Assembly: GCA_017439665.1 (NCBI GenBank)
Contig: JAFSIS010000006.1
Coordinates: forward strand, 1-43,592
Direction of reading: 5' to 3'
Source of the DNA: Lachnospiraceae bacterium
GTDB lineage: Bacteria; Bacillota; Clostridia; Lachnospirales; Lachnospiraceae
Length of the DNA: 43,592 nucleotides
Shown here: positions 1 to 7,733 of the stretch, in pieces
How the letters are laid out: the number at the start of each line of letters is the position of its first letter
Position numbering within the stretch: the first letter of the stretch is position 1
Position numbers and translations under genes: made by a program
Notes under the pieces: model-generated
Databases searched by the model: none
The model's input: only the letters and a program-made list of their open reading frames with translations
Told to the model about the DNA's origin: nothing

Positions 1-17
1 CTTTGTAAAACAAACCC

Positions 18-64
18 AAAAATCGCTACAGACCTTGAATTTAAAGGCTTGTAGCGATTTTTTT
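18..64. terminator. Hairpin with T-runs on both sides, possible bidirectional terminator
   Basis: An inverted repeat built on AAATCGCTACA and TGTAGCGATTT with a short inner CCTT/AAGG pairing is followed by seven T on the plus strand and has five T on the minus strand. It could end a transcript entering from the left edge. Which gene it serves lies outside the window. Confidence 0.6.
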
Positions 65-157
65 GTCTATCAAACTGTCAAAGACGGGATTATAACATGT
101 AACGGAGAAGAAGGTGGTTGTCGTTAGCCATCTTCTTTCTTTTTATGGAAAAAATTT

Positions 158-192
158 AGGGATAGATACGGCTCAGAGCCGTATCTATCCCT
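158..192 (-). terminator. Intrinsic terminator of asnS
   Basis: A perfect 16-bp stem with a CAG triloop (arms 158-173 and 177-192) lies about 60 bp downstream of the asnS stop. On the minus strand it is followed by AAATTTTTT. This is a standard rho-independent terminator. Confidence 0.85.
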
Positions 193-250
193 GTTTTGAA
201 CTGTCTATTTCCCGACAGCCCCCATCTTCTTTAAAACAGTTCTGTTTATC

Positions 251-1645
251 TTATAGCTCGCAGTTATTTACGGTTCTGGGGAAGGGAACTACGTCGCGGA
301 TGTTGCCCATACCCGTAAGGTACATGATACAGCGCTCGAAGCCAAGACCAAAGCCTGCATGGCGGGCAGAGCCGTACTTTCTCAGATCCAGATAGAAGCC
401 GTAGTCCTCTTTGTTCAGGCCCATTTCTTCCATTCTCTTTTCCAGAAGCTCAAGATTATCCTCTCTCTGGCTTCCTCCAATAATCTCACCGATGCCGGGA
501 ACCAGACAGTCCATGGCAGCAACCGTTTTTCCATCCTCGTTCAGCTTCATATAGAAGGCCTTGATATCCTTGGGATAATCGGTAACGAATACGGGACGTT
601 TGAACTCCTGCTCCGTCAGGAAACGCTCATGCTCGGTCTGAAGATCACAGCCCCAGGATACCTTGTAATCAAATTTATCATTATTCTTTTCCAGAATCTT
701 GATGGCTTCCGTATAGGTTACACGACCGAATTCGGAATTCACCACATGGTTCAGTCTCTCAATCAGTCCTTTATCCACAAACTGATTGAAAAAGTTCATC
801 TCCTCCGGTGCATGCTCCAGAACATAGCGGATAACGTATTTGATCATGGCCTCTGCCACCATCATGTCATCCTCCAGATCCGCAAAACACATTTCCGGCT
901 CGATCATCCAGAACTCAGCTGCGTGACGGGTAGTATTGGAATTCTCTGCACGGAAGGTAGGTCCAAAGGTATACACATTTTTAAAAGCAAAAGCATATGT
1001 CTCTACATTTAGCTGGCCGCTTACGGTAAGGTTGGCCGACTTGCCGAAGAAATCCTGGGTAAAGTCTACCTTTCCTTCTTTGGTTCTTGGGATATTTTCC
1101 AGATCCATGGTGGTTACCTGGAACATTTCTCCTGCACCCTCACAGTCACTTCCTGTGATGATGGGGGTGTGTACATAAACGAAGCCTCTTTCCTGAAAAA
1201 ACTGATGGATCGCAAAGGCTGCCAGGGAACGGATACGAAATACTGCCTGAAAGGTATTGGTTCTGGGACGCAGATGAGAAATGGTCCGCAGATACTCAAA
1301 GGTATGACGTTTTTTCTGCAGGGGATAATCTGCAGTGGAAACACCCTCTACGGCAATCTCCTCTGCCTGAATTTCAAAGGGCTGCTTTGCCCCGGGAGTA
1401 AGCAGAACGGTTCCGGTAACGATGACTGCTGCCCCGATATTCAATTTGGTCACTTCCTCGAAATTGGAAAGTTTATCCGCTGCATACACGACCTGAAGGG
1501 CTTCAAAGAAAGTGCCGTCATTTACCACCAGAAAACCGAAGGTTTTGGAATCACGATTATTTCTAACCCAGCCCCCAACGGTTACTTTTTTATCTGCATA
1601 GTTTTCGGTCTGCCGATAGAGCTCTTTTACACTTGTCAGTTCCAT
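251..1645 (-). CDS. asnS: Asparagine--tRNA ligase
   Basis: Charges tRNA-Asn with asparagine in the cytosol. The 464 residues match the usual size. An N-terminal OB-fold anticodon-binding region (about residues 15-100, with [14 protein letters not shown]) is followed by a class II catalytic core. Visible class II motifs include [19 protein letters not shown] (motif 2 region) and the C-terminal [16 protein letters not shown] (motif 3). Start ATG has a strong GAGGAGGAG ribosome binding site. It stands alone, downstream of the FKBP lipoprotein gene on the same strand, and ends at a perfect hairpin terminator. No T-box was seen in the short upstream gap. Confidence 0.96.
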   Translation of the reverse strand: MELTSVKELYRQTENYADKKVTVGGWVRNNRDSKTFGFLVVNDGTFFEALQVVYAADKLSNFEEVTKLNIGAAVIVTGTVLLTPGAKQPFEIQAEEIAVEGVSTADYPLQKKRHTFEYLRTISHLRPRTNTFQAVFRIRSLAAFAIHQFFQERGFVYVHTPIITGSDCEGAGEMFQVTTMDLENIPRTKEGKVDFTQDFFGKSANLTVSGQLNVETYAFAFKNVYTFGPTFRAENSNTTRHAAEFWMIEPEMCFADLEDDMMVAEAMIKYVIRYVLEHAPEEMNFFNQFVDKGLIERLNHVVNSEFGRVTYTEAIKILEKNNDKFDYKVSWGCDLQTEHERFLTEQEFKRPVFVTDYPKDIKAFYMKLNEDGKTVAAMDCLVPGIGEIIGGSQREDNLELLEKRMEEMGLNKEDYGFYLDLRKYGSARHAGFGLGFERCIMYLTGMGNIRDVVPFPRTVNNCEL

Positions 1646-1738
1646 ATTCTCCTCCTCTTCATCAATTTACAACTATTCAATGCCTTCACCGTTACTTATT
1701 ATTTGTAACCATTCAGGCCAGCCCGCTTTGTTCATTCA

Positions 1739-2890
1739 TTATTCATGATCATGCCCGGTGTGGTCTTCTTCTGCAACAACTGCATTATCTACCAAAAACT
1801 TCAACACTTCATCCAACAGAATACTGTCACGATATTCTTCCAGATCGATGGCTGCCTTAAAATCCTCTGCACTGGCATAGCCGAGACCGGCATAATTTTC
1901 ATTCACAACCTCTTCCAGCTTTTCATCGGTGATCACGATTCCTTCTTCATCAGCAATCCTCTTGCACAGCAATGCCTGCCTCGCTGCCTCATAGGCACCG
2001 GCCTGAATCTCACTTTCATACTCAGCCAGCTCTACCCCATAGTTTGCAAAGACATAGGTTTCCATATCCATTCCATAATATTCTGCCGCTTTCTGGGTCT
2101 GTCTGGCAGCCACATCCGCATACTTCTGCTTAAGCTCTTCCGAGGGCTCCTGAATGGTACTGTTTGCCATTACTGCTTCAATAATGGATACCTGAAGCTG
2201 ATACTCGGCTTCCTCCTCCATCTGCTGGGTCAACATCTCATGGACGGTCTGGCGGTAGTCCTCTACAGTCTCTACGCCTTCAATTCCCAGCCCTGCCACA
2301 TATTCATCATCCAGAGTGGGAGTGACAGCTGCCTGGATTTCCTTAACGGTTACGGTGAAAATCACATCTGCACCAGCCAGATCTTCTGCCGGGTAACTCT
2401 CCGGGAAGGTCAGGTTCAGATCTACGGTTTCTCCCTTTTTCACACCGATCAGGCCATCTTCAAAGCCTTCAATAAAGGTCCCTGAGCCGATAGACAGATT
2501 GTAGTCGGTGGCGGTTCCTCCGTCAAAGGCCACACCATCCTTTTTCCCTTCATAATCGATGGTTACCGTATCTCCATTTTCCACCACATCTCTGTCGGTT
2601 ACGGGTGCCAGCTCACTCTGAAAGCTCATGGTATATTCCATATAGCTGTCCACCATGGATTCAGGTACCTCAGTGCTCTGTTTTTGCACTTCGATTCCCT
2701 TGTACTCTCCCAACTCTACCAGGTCGGTAACATCCAGGGAACTAAGATAGATTGTGCTGGTCTGTACTTCGGTTTCCTGCACCGCACTTTCCTGCACTGT
2801 GCTTTCCTGTACTTCTTCATTCTTTGCTCCGCAACCGGACAGCACAACAGCCAGGCCAACACAAAGTCCTAAGATCATTCTTTTTTTCAT
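1739..2890 (-). CDS. Trigger-factor-like FKBP peptidyl-prolyl isomerase lipoprotein
   Basis: Probably an exported folding factor anchored outside the membrane. The start at 2890 gives MKKRMILGLCVGLAVVLSGC, a lipoprotein signal with the lipobox Cys at residue 20, and has a GAGGAG ribosome binding site; the longer frame to 2944 would bury the signal. An FKBP-type domain spans about residues 100-185 (GDTVTIDYEGKKDGVAFDGG, then FIEGFEDGLIGVKKGE). The rest resembles the helical C-terminal domain of trigger factor; the ribosome-binding N-terminal domain is absent. The tail is His/Asp-rich (HTGHDHE). The isomerase call is firm; clients are unknown. A vegetative promoter and a palindromic repeat lie upstream. 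Confidence 0.85.
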   Translation of the reverse strand: MKKRMILGLCVGLAVVLSGCGAKNEEVQESTVQESAVQETEVQTSTIYLSSLDVTDLVELGEYKGIEVQKQSTEVPESMVDSYMEYTMSFQSELAPVTDRDVVENGDTVTIDYEGKKDGVAFDGGTATDYNLSIGSGTFIEGFEDGLIGVKKGETVDLNLTFPESYPAEDLAGADVIFTVTVKEIQAAVTPTLDDEYVAGLGIEGVETVEDYRQTVHEMLTQQMEEEAEYQLQVSIIEAVMANSTIQEPSEELKQKYADVAARQTQKAAEYYGMDMETYVFANYGVELAEYESEIQAGAYEAARQALLCKRIADEEGIVITDEKLEEVVNENYAGLGYASAEDFKAAIDLEEYRDSILLDEVLKFLVDNAVVAEEDHTGHDHE

Positions 2891-2937
2891 AAACTCCTCA
2901 CATTCTTTCCCGAAGGGATCTGTTCTTCTGAAAATCT

Positions 2938-2968
2938 GTAACAATTCAGTCTTCTGCTGAACTGTTAC
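2938..2968. repeat. Dispersed GTAAC-NRTTCAG palindrome, paired copy
   Basis: GTAACAATTCAG (2938-2949) faces CTGAACTGTTAC (2957-2968), forming a hairpin in the 5' leader of the FKBP lipoprotein. The same 12-mer, with small changes, occurs in other gaps at 1668, 1705, 18883, 26351, 28133 and, reversed, 31454. None of these copies lies in a gene. Confidence 0.65.
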
Positions 2969-2987
2969 AAAAATTTACATACCTACA

Positions 2988-3016
2988 GTTATAACATATT
3001 TACTTCATTCCCGCAA
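2988..3016 (-). promoter_or_regulatory. SigmaA-type promoter of the FKBP lipoprotein
   Basis: On the minus strand TTGCGG (3016-3011) and TATAAC (2993-2988) are 17 bp apart, giving a start near 2981 and a leader of about 90 nt that contains the GTAAC hairpin. Its -35 sits in one arm of a CGCAAG/CTTGCG palindrome shared with the divergent promoter. Confidence 0.6.
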
Positions 3017-3027
3017 GGCGCAAACAC

Positions 3028-3056
3028 TTGCGTAAACCCATAAACAATGATAGAAT
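3028..3056 (+). promoter_or_regulatory. SigmaA-type promoter of the small membrane protein
   Basis: TTGCGT (3028-3033), 17 bp, TAGAAT (3051-3056). The predicted start near 3063 leaves a leader of about 40 nt before the AAGGAGG ribosome binding site at 3091-3097. Confidence 0.6.
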
Positions 3057-3105
3057 ACTTGAGATTAAATAAACGGATAACATAAGAAATAAGGAGGAAC
3101 GATAA

Positions 3106-3582
3106 GTGAGTACAGGGGTTATCGTATTGATCGTTGTTGTAGTCATCCTGGGTGCTGCTGCGGTAGCTTTATATTTTCTGGGGAAAAAGGCACAGAAGAA
3201 GCAGGCCCAGCAGCAGGCACAGATAGAAGCCATGAAACAGACCGTTTCCATGCTGATCATTGATAAAAAGCGAATGCGTATGAAGGATGCCGGGCTTCCC
3301 CAGGCCGTTATGGATTCTGCCAATATGATGATGAAACGGGCAAAGCTTCCTATTGTAAAGGCAAAGGTTGGTCCCCAGGTACTTTCTCTTGTCTGTGATG
3401 AGAAGATCTTTGACAGCATTCCCGTAAAAAAAGAAGTAAAGGCCACCGTCAGCGGTATCTATATTTCCAGTGTAAAAGGCCTTCATGGTAAGCCGGTAGT
3501 TCAGGAACCCAAGAAAAAGAGCTGGTGGAAGCGTGCTTCCGATGCCATCCAGGAAAAGGGCGGAGCCAAGTCAGTTAAGTAA
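3106..3582 (+). CDS. Small single-pass membrane protein of unknown function
   Basis: 158 residues from a GTG start with an AAGGAGG site eight bases upstream. Residues 4-26 are one strongly hydrophobic helix, followed by a Lys/Gln-rich coiled stretch (KKAQKKQAQQQAQ), so the bulk is probably cytoplasmic. The soluble part is basic and well ordered (SMLIIDKKRMRMKDAGLP, then KAKVGPQVLSLVCDEKIF), ending in a WWKR-containing basic tail. It resembles a conserved hypothetical family I associate with Lachnospiraceae, without a known role. It is monocistronic: own promoter, and a strong terminator just downstream. Confidence 0.8.
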   Translation: MSTGVIVLIVVVVILGAAAVALYFLGKKAQKKQAQQQAQIEAMKQTVSMLIIDKKRMRMKDAGLPQAVMDSANMMMKRAKLPIVKAKVGPQVLSLVCDEKIFDSIPVKKEVKATVSGIYISSVKGLHGKPVVQEPKKKSWWKRASDAIQEKGGAKSVK

Positions 3583-3592
3583 GATAAAAAAT

Positions 3593-3633
3593 GGGCTGCT
3601 GTATAAAGCTTTTTCAGACTTATACAGCAGCCC
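3593..3633. terminator. Bidirectional terminator between convergent genes
   Basis: A 14-bp stem (GGGCTGCTGTATAA paired with TTATACAGCAGCCC) is followed by CCTTTTTT on the plus strand and by ATTTTTT on the minus strand. It serves both the small membrane protein and the DUF1934 end of the murI cluster. Confidence 0.85.
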
Positions 3634-3642
3634 CCTTTTTTA

Positions 3643-4095
3643 CTAGCTTTTTAGCAAAAACTGTTCTCCGTCCAGAGAACGGATGTCGATGTGGATTTTA
3701 CAGTCCGCCAGATATTCGTAATTCACATCCAGGGTGTAGTCCACCTGCAGAACCATACGCTTTTCTTCCTCCTGAATATCCACTCGGGAGGCCTCCAGCC
3801 CAATCACGATACTGCCGTAGGGTGTCCGGTAGTCAGTCAGATTCTTCTGTTTTTCCACAAAATCCATATTTACATTGATGGCTCCTTTTTTACTCAGGTG
3901 CATTTCACCGGGCCAAAATTTGATCATATTTTTTACCGGCATATCCAGCCCCTCAATGATCTCCTCATACATAACGTAATGGGTATTATTTTTCAGGTAA
4001 TATTCTCCTCTTTGTATACTCTCTATCTTCTCACCATCCTGACCGGTATCAAACTGCATACCCCGGATGGATACCAGAACGTCTTTCGTCATCAT
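3643..4095 (-). CDS. DUF1934 (YwiB-like) protein
   Basis: 150 residues matching the size and pattern of the DUF1934 family, a small calycin-like beta-barrel of unknown ligand (Bacillus YwiB is a member). Visible family features are the N-terminal DVLVSIRGMQ strand, then YYLKNNTHYVMYEE and the late VDYTLDVNYEYLADCKIHIDI strands. Two ATG codons are adjacent at the start; the GAGGAG site is 12-15 bases away. It follows murI with a 3-bp gap, so the two are probably co-translated. No enzymatic motif is visible. Confidence 0.8.
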   Translation of the reverse strand: MMTKDVLVSIRGMQFDTGQDGEKIESIQRGEYYLKNNTHYVMYEEIIEGLDMPVKNMIKFWPGEMHLSKKGAINVNMDFVEKQKNLTDYRTPYGSIVIGLEASRVDIQEEEKRMVLQVDYTLDVNYEYLADCKIHIDIRSLDGEQFLLKS

Positions 4096-4098
4096 CTT

Positions 4099-4941
4099 TT
4101 AATTATACTCCTCAATATTGATCTGCTTCGCCGCTAAAATTCCATATTTAAAAATAGAATTGGCGAAGTGCTGAAACTTATCTGCTCCATCACTGACATA
4201 AAACTGATACTGGTTGCTTCCCAATGGAGGATGTGTTTCATTTAAAAGCCCTTTTTCCTCCAATAGCTCCTTCAGCTCTCTTGCCGTTTCATAAGCAGGA
4301 TTTACCAGGGTGACTTCTTCGCCCATAACCCGCTTCAGGGTTCCCCGGATCAGTGGGTAGTGGGTACAGCCAAGGATCAGGGTATCGATTCCGGAATCCT
4401 TAAGACTGCTCAAGTAACGTCCGGCAATCTCATCCGTCACCGGATCCTCAAGAAGCCCCTCTTCCACCAGGGGAACGAAAAGCGGACAGGCCTTACCCAG
4501 CACCTCCACCTTCTCATCCAGTTTCTTTATGTAACGGGTATAGATTTCACTGCTTATGGTTCCTTCCGTAGCAATCACCCCGATCTTCTTATTCCGGGTA
4601 ACTCCTACGGCAGTCTTTGCACCGGGTTTAACCACTCCGATAATGGGAATATCCGTTTCTTCCTCCAGCTGATCCAGGGCATAGGCACTGGCCGTATTAC
4701 AGGCTACCACAATAGCCTTTACCCTTTGCTGCTGTAAAAAACGAAGGATCTGCCGGGAGTATTTGGTCACCGTTTCCTGGGATTTGCTTCCGTAGGGAAC
4801 CCTGGCCGTATCCCCGAAATAAACGATTCTTTCGTTGGGAATCTGGCGCATGATCTCTCTGGCAACGGTCAATCCCCCTACACCGGAATCAAACACGCCC
4901 ACCGGCAGCCCGTTGATTGTCTGTTCTTCCGAAATGGTCAT
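4099..4941 (-). CDS. murI: Glutamate racemase
   Basis: Makes D-glutamate for peptidoglycan. 280 residues, full length. The N-terminal VFDSGVGGLTVAREI signature is followed by the two catalytic cysteines in VVACNTASA (Cys81) and ILGCTHYPLI (Cys192), and by YFGDTARVPYG. Start ATG at 4941 has a GGAG site. It sits between a small membrane protein gene and DUF1934 in a tight minus-strand cluster. ddl and murF, which act later in wall synthesis, are elsewhere in the window in a separate operon. Confidence 0.96.
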   Translation of the reverse strand: MTISEEQTINGLPVGVFDSGVGGLTVAREIMRQIPNERIVYFGDTARVPYGSKSQETVTKYSRQILRFLQQQRVKAIVVACNTASAYALDQLEEETDIPIIGVVKPGAKTAVGVTRNKKIGVIATEGTISSEIYTRYIKKLDEKVEVLGKACPLFVPLVEEGLLEDPVTDEIAGRYLSSLKDSGIDTLILGCTHYPLIRGTLKRVMGEEVTLVNPAYETARELKELLEEKGLLNETHPPLGSNQYQFYVSDGADKFQHFANSIFKYGILAAKQINIEEYN

Positions 4942-4959
4942 ATAAACTCCATTCTGTCT

Positions 4960-5196
4960 TTACTTCGACTCATCATCTTTTTGGTCCATATTGCTCCACA
5001 GCTCCCACAGCTTGCTCTTAAATACGATATTTTCTCTGCCGCCCTCCAGCATGCCCAGGAAGGCTTCATCGGGATCGTAGTCTGCCTCCCCGCATACGAA
5101 AATATCCTGGGTCAGACTGAATTTTGGGTACAATATTCCCCAGAATGCAGCCATCAGCAAGCCCATGGCTATGGTCTGTTTTATTTCCTTCATCAT
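4960..5196 (-). CDS. Small membrane-anchored protein, unknown
   Basis: 78 residues beginning MMKEIKQTIAMGLLMAAFW, one N-terminal hydrophobic helix (about 10-25), then an acidic soluble part with ADYDPDEAFLGMLEGGREN and a charged tail. No family recognised. It begins 18 bp before murI, with an AGGAT-like site ahead of the double ATG, and lies after the gntR stop with an 86-bp gap holding only a weak promoter candidate. Clustering with murI suggests an envelope-related role, but nothing in the protein shows it. Confidence 0.65.
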   Translation of the reverse strand: MMKEIKQTIAMGLLMAAFWGILYPKFSLTQDIFVCGEADYDPDEAFLGMLEGGRENIVFKSKLWELWSNMDQKDDESK

Positions 5197-5282
5197 TTCA
5201 TCCTGCCTTTTTCATTCTACACTCCAACTAAGAGTATCAGTACACTAGCAGTATGGACGAAAATAGAAGGCTTATTCAAAGA

Positions 5283-5963
5283 CTATGCCTGCTTTTCTTT
5301 TTCCATGCCTATCTGTTCCAGAATAGACTTCTCCTGATTATCTATATGGAGGTCGATAGCACGTTTTGCTTTCTCCATATCTCCCTCCAGGATTCCTTGA
5401 TAAATCTGCCTGTGCTCCTGTACCAGTTTACCGTGCATCTTCACATCCTTGATATATTCAAAACGGTAGCGGTACATCTGTTCCGCCAGATTATTGACCA
5501 TCTGGGCAAGGCGCATATTTCCCGTAGCTTCTACAATAATATCGTGAAAAGCCACATCTGCCCTGGCAATGGCAGAAAAATCCCCACTTTCTACTGCCTG
5601 CTCAAACTCTTCGCAGGCCAGTCCAAGCTGTTCTTTTTCCTCCTCCGAAATCCGTCTGCAGGCCAGCTCCACTGAAAGACTGTCCAGAACCTTTCTTACT
5701 TCCAGAACATCCTGCATGCTTTTGCGGGTAATCTGGGCCACCTCAGCTCCCCTGCGGGGAATCATGGTCACCAACCCCTCCAGTTCCAGCTTACGAATAG
5801 CTTCCCGGATGGGTGTACGGCTTACTCCCAGCTTGTTTGCCAGATGAATTTCCATCAGCCGCTCTCCCGGCTTCAGTTCACCGGTCAGGATTCCTTTTCT
5901 CAGTGTTTTAAACACCACATCTCTTAAAGGAAGATACTCCTCTCCCTGAAACATGTTTTCCAT
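5283..5963 (-). CDS. GntR-family regulator with FCD ligand domain
   Basis: 226 residues. The winged helix-turn-helix covers about residues 10-75 (LANKLGVSRTPIREAIRKLE, then VTMIPRRGAEV). The remaining helical part is an FCD domain with the expected metal-site residues (DVAFHDIIVEATGN, EHRQIYQGI, LHIDNQ), which in relatives binds small organic acids or sugar acids. It follows ispE by 12 bp with an AGGAGAAGG site, so it is co-transcribed. Two TTGTATACAA-like sites at the ispE promoter suggest that it represses its own operon. The ligand cannot be told from sequence. Confidence 0.92.
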   Translation of the reverse strand: MENMFQGEEYLPLRDVVFKTLRKGILTGELKPGERLMEIHLANKLGVSRTPIREAIRKLELEGLVTMIPRRGAEVAQITRKSMQDVLEVRKVLDSLSVELACRRISEEEKEQLGLACEEFEQAVESGDFSAIARADVAFHDIIVEATGNMRLAQMVNNLAEQMYRYRFEYIKDVKMHGKLVQEHRQIYQGILEGDMEKAKRAIDLHIDNQEKSILEQIGMEKEKQA

Positions 5964-5975
5964 AGCTTCCTTCTC

Positions 5976-6869
5976 CTACTCTTTTTCTTCGGTGATCGTC
6001 TGTGCCCTTGGGGCAAAGGTAGTACAAAAACACTGAGGTGCCAAACCGCTTTCTTTTACCTTTTCCCATGCCGTCTCTGCCTTCTCTTTTTCAGAAAAAA
6101 TCCCAAAGACGGTGGGACCGCTTCCACTCATCAAAGAACTCATTGCGCCTTCAGCCTTCATCAGCTCCTTCAGCCTAGTGATAACGGGATATTCCTTTTC
6201 GGTCACTGTCTCCAGAACATTCTCCATTTTTTCTGTTATCCCGGACAAATCCTTCTGTCGGACAGCCTGAACCATTCCGTCTATATCCGGATGGGACTTC
6301 AGCCTGTCTGCATGGAGATTTTCATATACATATTTGGTGGACACATTGATCTCAGGTTTTGCAATGACCAGAAAAGCTTCCGGCACATCCGGCAAAGCAG
6401 TAAGACGTTCCCCTATCCCCTCACTGAGCATGGTTCCTCCCTGTATACAATAGGGTACATCTGCTCCGATGGTAACGCCCAGCTCCTTTAAGCGTTCATC
6501 GCTTAAACCCAGACCAAAAAGCCGGTTCATTCCCACCAGGGTTGCCGCTGCATCCGTACTTCCTCCCGCCATCCCCGCAGCAATGGGAATCCTTTTGGTC
6601 AGGGAAATTTCTACTCCTTCCGGAATAGAACAGTATTCATATAAAAGCCTGGCAGCTTTTGCGATCAGATTATTTTCATCGGCAGGAAGCTCTTCATGGT
6701 CCACCCGGATGGTGATTCCCGACTCCTCTTTTCTCATAAGGATCAGAGTATCGCCAAGATTGACCGTCTGCATTACCATCTTTACCTCATGGTAACCGTC
6801 TTCCCTGCGTCTGAGCACATCCAGCCCAAGATTGATCTTTGCCATGGCTTCTACCCTAATCGTCTTCAT
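5976..6869 (-). CDS. ispE: 4-(cytidine 5'-diphospho)-2-C-methyl-D-erythritol kinase
   Basis: Phosphorylates CDP-methylerythritol in the non-mevalonate isoprenoid pathway. 297 residues, the usual length. GHMP-kinase hallmarks are visible: the N-terminal AKINLGLDVLRRREDGYHEV, the glycine-rich ATP loop PIAAGMAGGSTDAAA near residue 95-109, and the C-terminal MSGSGPTVFGIF. Start ATG has an AGGAGAGAGG site. It is the first gene of ispE-gntR, possibly extending to murI and DUF1934. Its near-consensus promoter overlaps a putative GntR operator. Confidence 0.96.
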   Translation of the reverse strand: MKTIRVEAMAKINLGLDVLRRREDGYHEVKMVMQTVNLGDTLILMRKEESGITIRVDHEELPADENNLIAKAARLLYEYCSIPEGVEISLTKRIPIAAGMAGGSTDAAATLVGMNRLFGLGLSDERLKELGVTIGADVPYCIQGGTMLSEGIGERLTALPDVPEAFLVIAKPEINVSTKYVYENLHADRLKSHPDIDGMVQAVRQKDLSGITEKMENVLETVTEKEYPVITRLKELMKAEGAMSSLMSGSGPTVFGIFSEKEKAETAWEKVKESGLAPQCFCTTFAPRAQTITEEKE

Positions 6870-6893
6870 TTATCCTCTCTCCTATATTGCTTA

Positions 6894-6951
6894 TTGTATA
6901 CAAAATACATAGATTGTTTCCAATTATATACAATCTTCTCAGGATAGTCAA
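6894..6951 (-). promoter_or_regulatory. ispE-gntR promoter with two putative GntR operators
   Basis: On the minus strand TTGACT (6951-6946), 17 bp, TATAAT (6928-6923) is near consensus. TTGTATACAA (6894-6903) is a perfect 10-bp palindrome and a near copy, TTATATACAA (6924-6933), overlaps the -10. The copies start 30 bp apart, about three helical turns. Sites of this shape are typical for FCD-type GntR regulators, and the second gene encodes one. Confidence 0.65.
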
Positions 6952-6960
6952 ATAGAAAGG

Positions 6961-6987
6961 TAAATTATTTCCGGTGATTGCCGATAT
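6961..6987 (+). promoter_or_regulatory. Sigma-28 (SigD/FliA) type promoter
   Basis: TAAA (6961-6964), exactly 15 bp, then GCCGATAT (6980-6987): a full match to the Gram-positive SigD consensus. Predicted start near 6994 gives a leader of about 75 nt before the orphan gene at 7069. Confidence 0.75.
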
Positions 6988-7068
6988 AAACAATAGAAAC
7001 ACTTGCGTTTAACTTTTTGGGTGCAGGACCCTTTTATTCATTTCAAAACCTGCAGAATGGAGTCGAGT

Positions 7069-7680
7069 ATGAGTGTAAATGGAATTACAAGCTATGGTTC
7101 TTCTTATCAGAACTACGAAACCAAGGCCAAGACAGAAACTGAAGTTAAGGAAACCACTTCTGCTGCCGGTGAAAGCGGCGTAATCTACGAGCCTTCCAAT
7201 AAAGAGGCTGTAGACAGTACCAAGAAAACCTACACCCCCAATACGGAGCTGATCAACAAATTGAAGGCTGATGCGGAGGAAAGAACTGCACAGTTAAGAA
7301 GTCTGGTTGAGAAGCTGATGTTAGGACAGGGTAATGCCATTGGTACAGCGGACGATATGTGGAGCTTCTTACGGACCGGCAACTTTACCGTAGATGCACA
7401 GACCAAAGCCCAGGCTCAGGCAGATATTGCCGAAGACGGATATTGGGGGGTAAATCAGACCTCTGACCGGATCATCGATTTTGCCAAGGCACTTACCGGC
7501 GGAGACCCGGATAAGATTGAAGAAATGCGGGAAGCCTTTAAGAAAGGCTTTGAGCAGGCGAAGGAGACCTGGGGCGGAGAATTACCGGAGATTTCTCAGA
7601 AAACCTATGACGCTACCATGGAAAAATTCGATGCATGGGCTGCCGAAGCACAGGCACAGAATACCACTACAATTGTATAA
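7069..7680 (+). CDS. Orphan protein with a sigma-28 promoter, unknown function
   Basis: 203 residues from the ATG at 7069, chosen because it has GGAG six bases upstream and gives the N-terminus MSVNGITSYGSSYQNYETK; the frame is open back to 7003 but without a site. There is no signal peptide or membrane helix. The first 65 residues are Ser/Thr/Lys/Glu-rich and probably disordered; the rest is helical (LINKLKADAEERTAQLRSLVEKLM) followed by an ordered segment with DDMWSFLRTGNFTVD and EDGYWGVNQTSDRIIDFAKAL. I recognise it only as a conserved hypothetical in Clostridia. The sigma-28 promoter suggests motility-linked expression. It ends at its own terminator. Confidence 0.75.
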   Translation: MSVNGITSYGSSYQNYETKAKTETEVKETTSAAGESGVIYEPSNKEAVDSTKKTYTPNTELINKLKADAEERTAQLRSLVEKLMLGQGNAIGTADDMWSFLRTGNFTVDAQTKAQAQADIAEDGYWGVNQTSDRIIDFAKALTGGDPDKIEEMREAFKKGFEQAKETWGGELPEISQKTYDATMEKFDAWAAEAQAQNTTTIV

Positions 7681-7694
7681 GGCAGATAATTACG

Positions 7695-7723
7695 GGGACT
7701 GTCACGGGGACAGTCCCTTTTTT
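7695..7723 (+). terminator. Intrinsic terminator of the 7069 gene
   Basis: GGGACTGTC (7695-7703) pairs with GACAGTCCC (7709-7717), followed by seven T. It lies between this gene and the convergent end of sipL. Confidence 0.85.
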
Positions 7724-7733
7724 CCGGTTTTTT

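Noticed and set aside
5197..5282. Promoter for the small membrane protein and murI
   Set aside because: TTGAAT and CATACT are present but 18 bp apart with a weak -10; too weak to claim.
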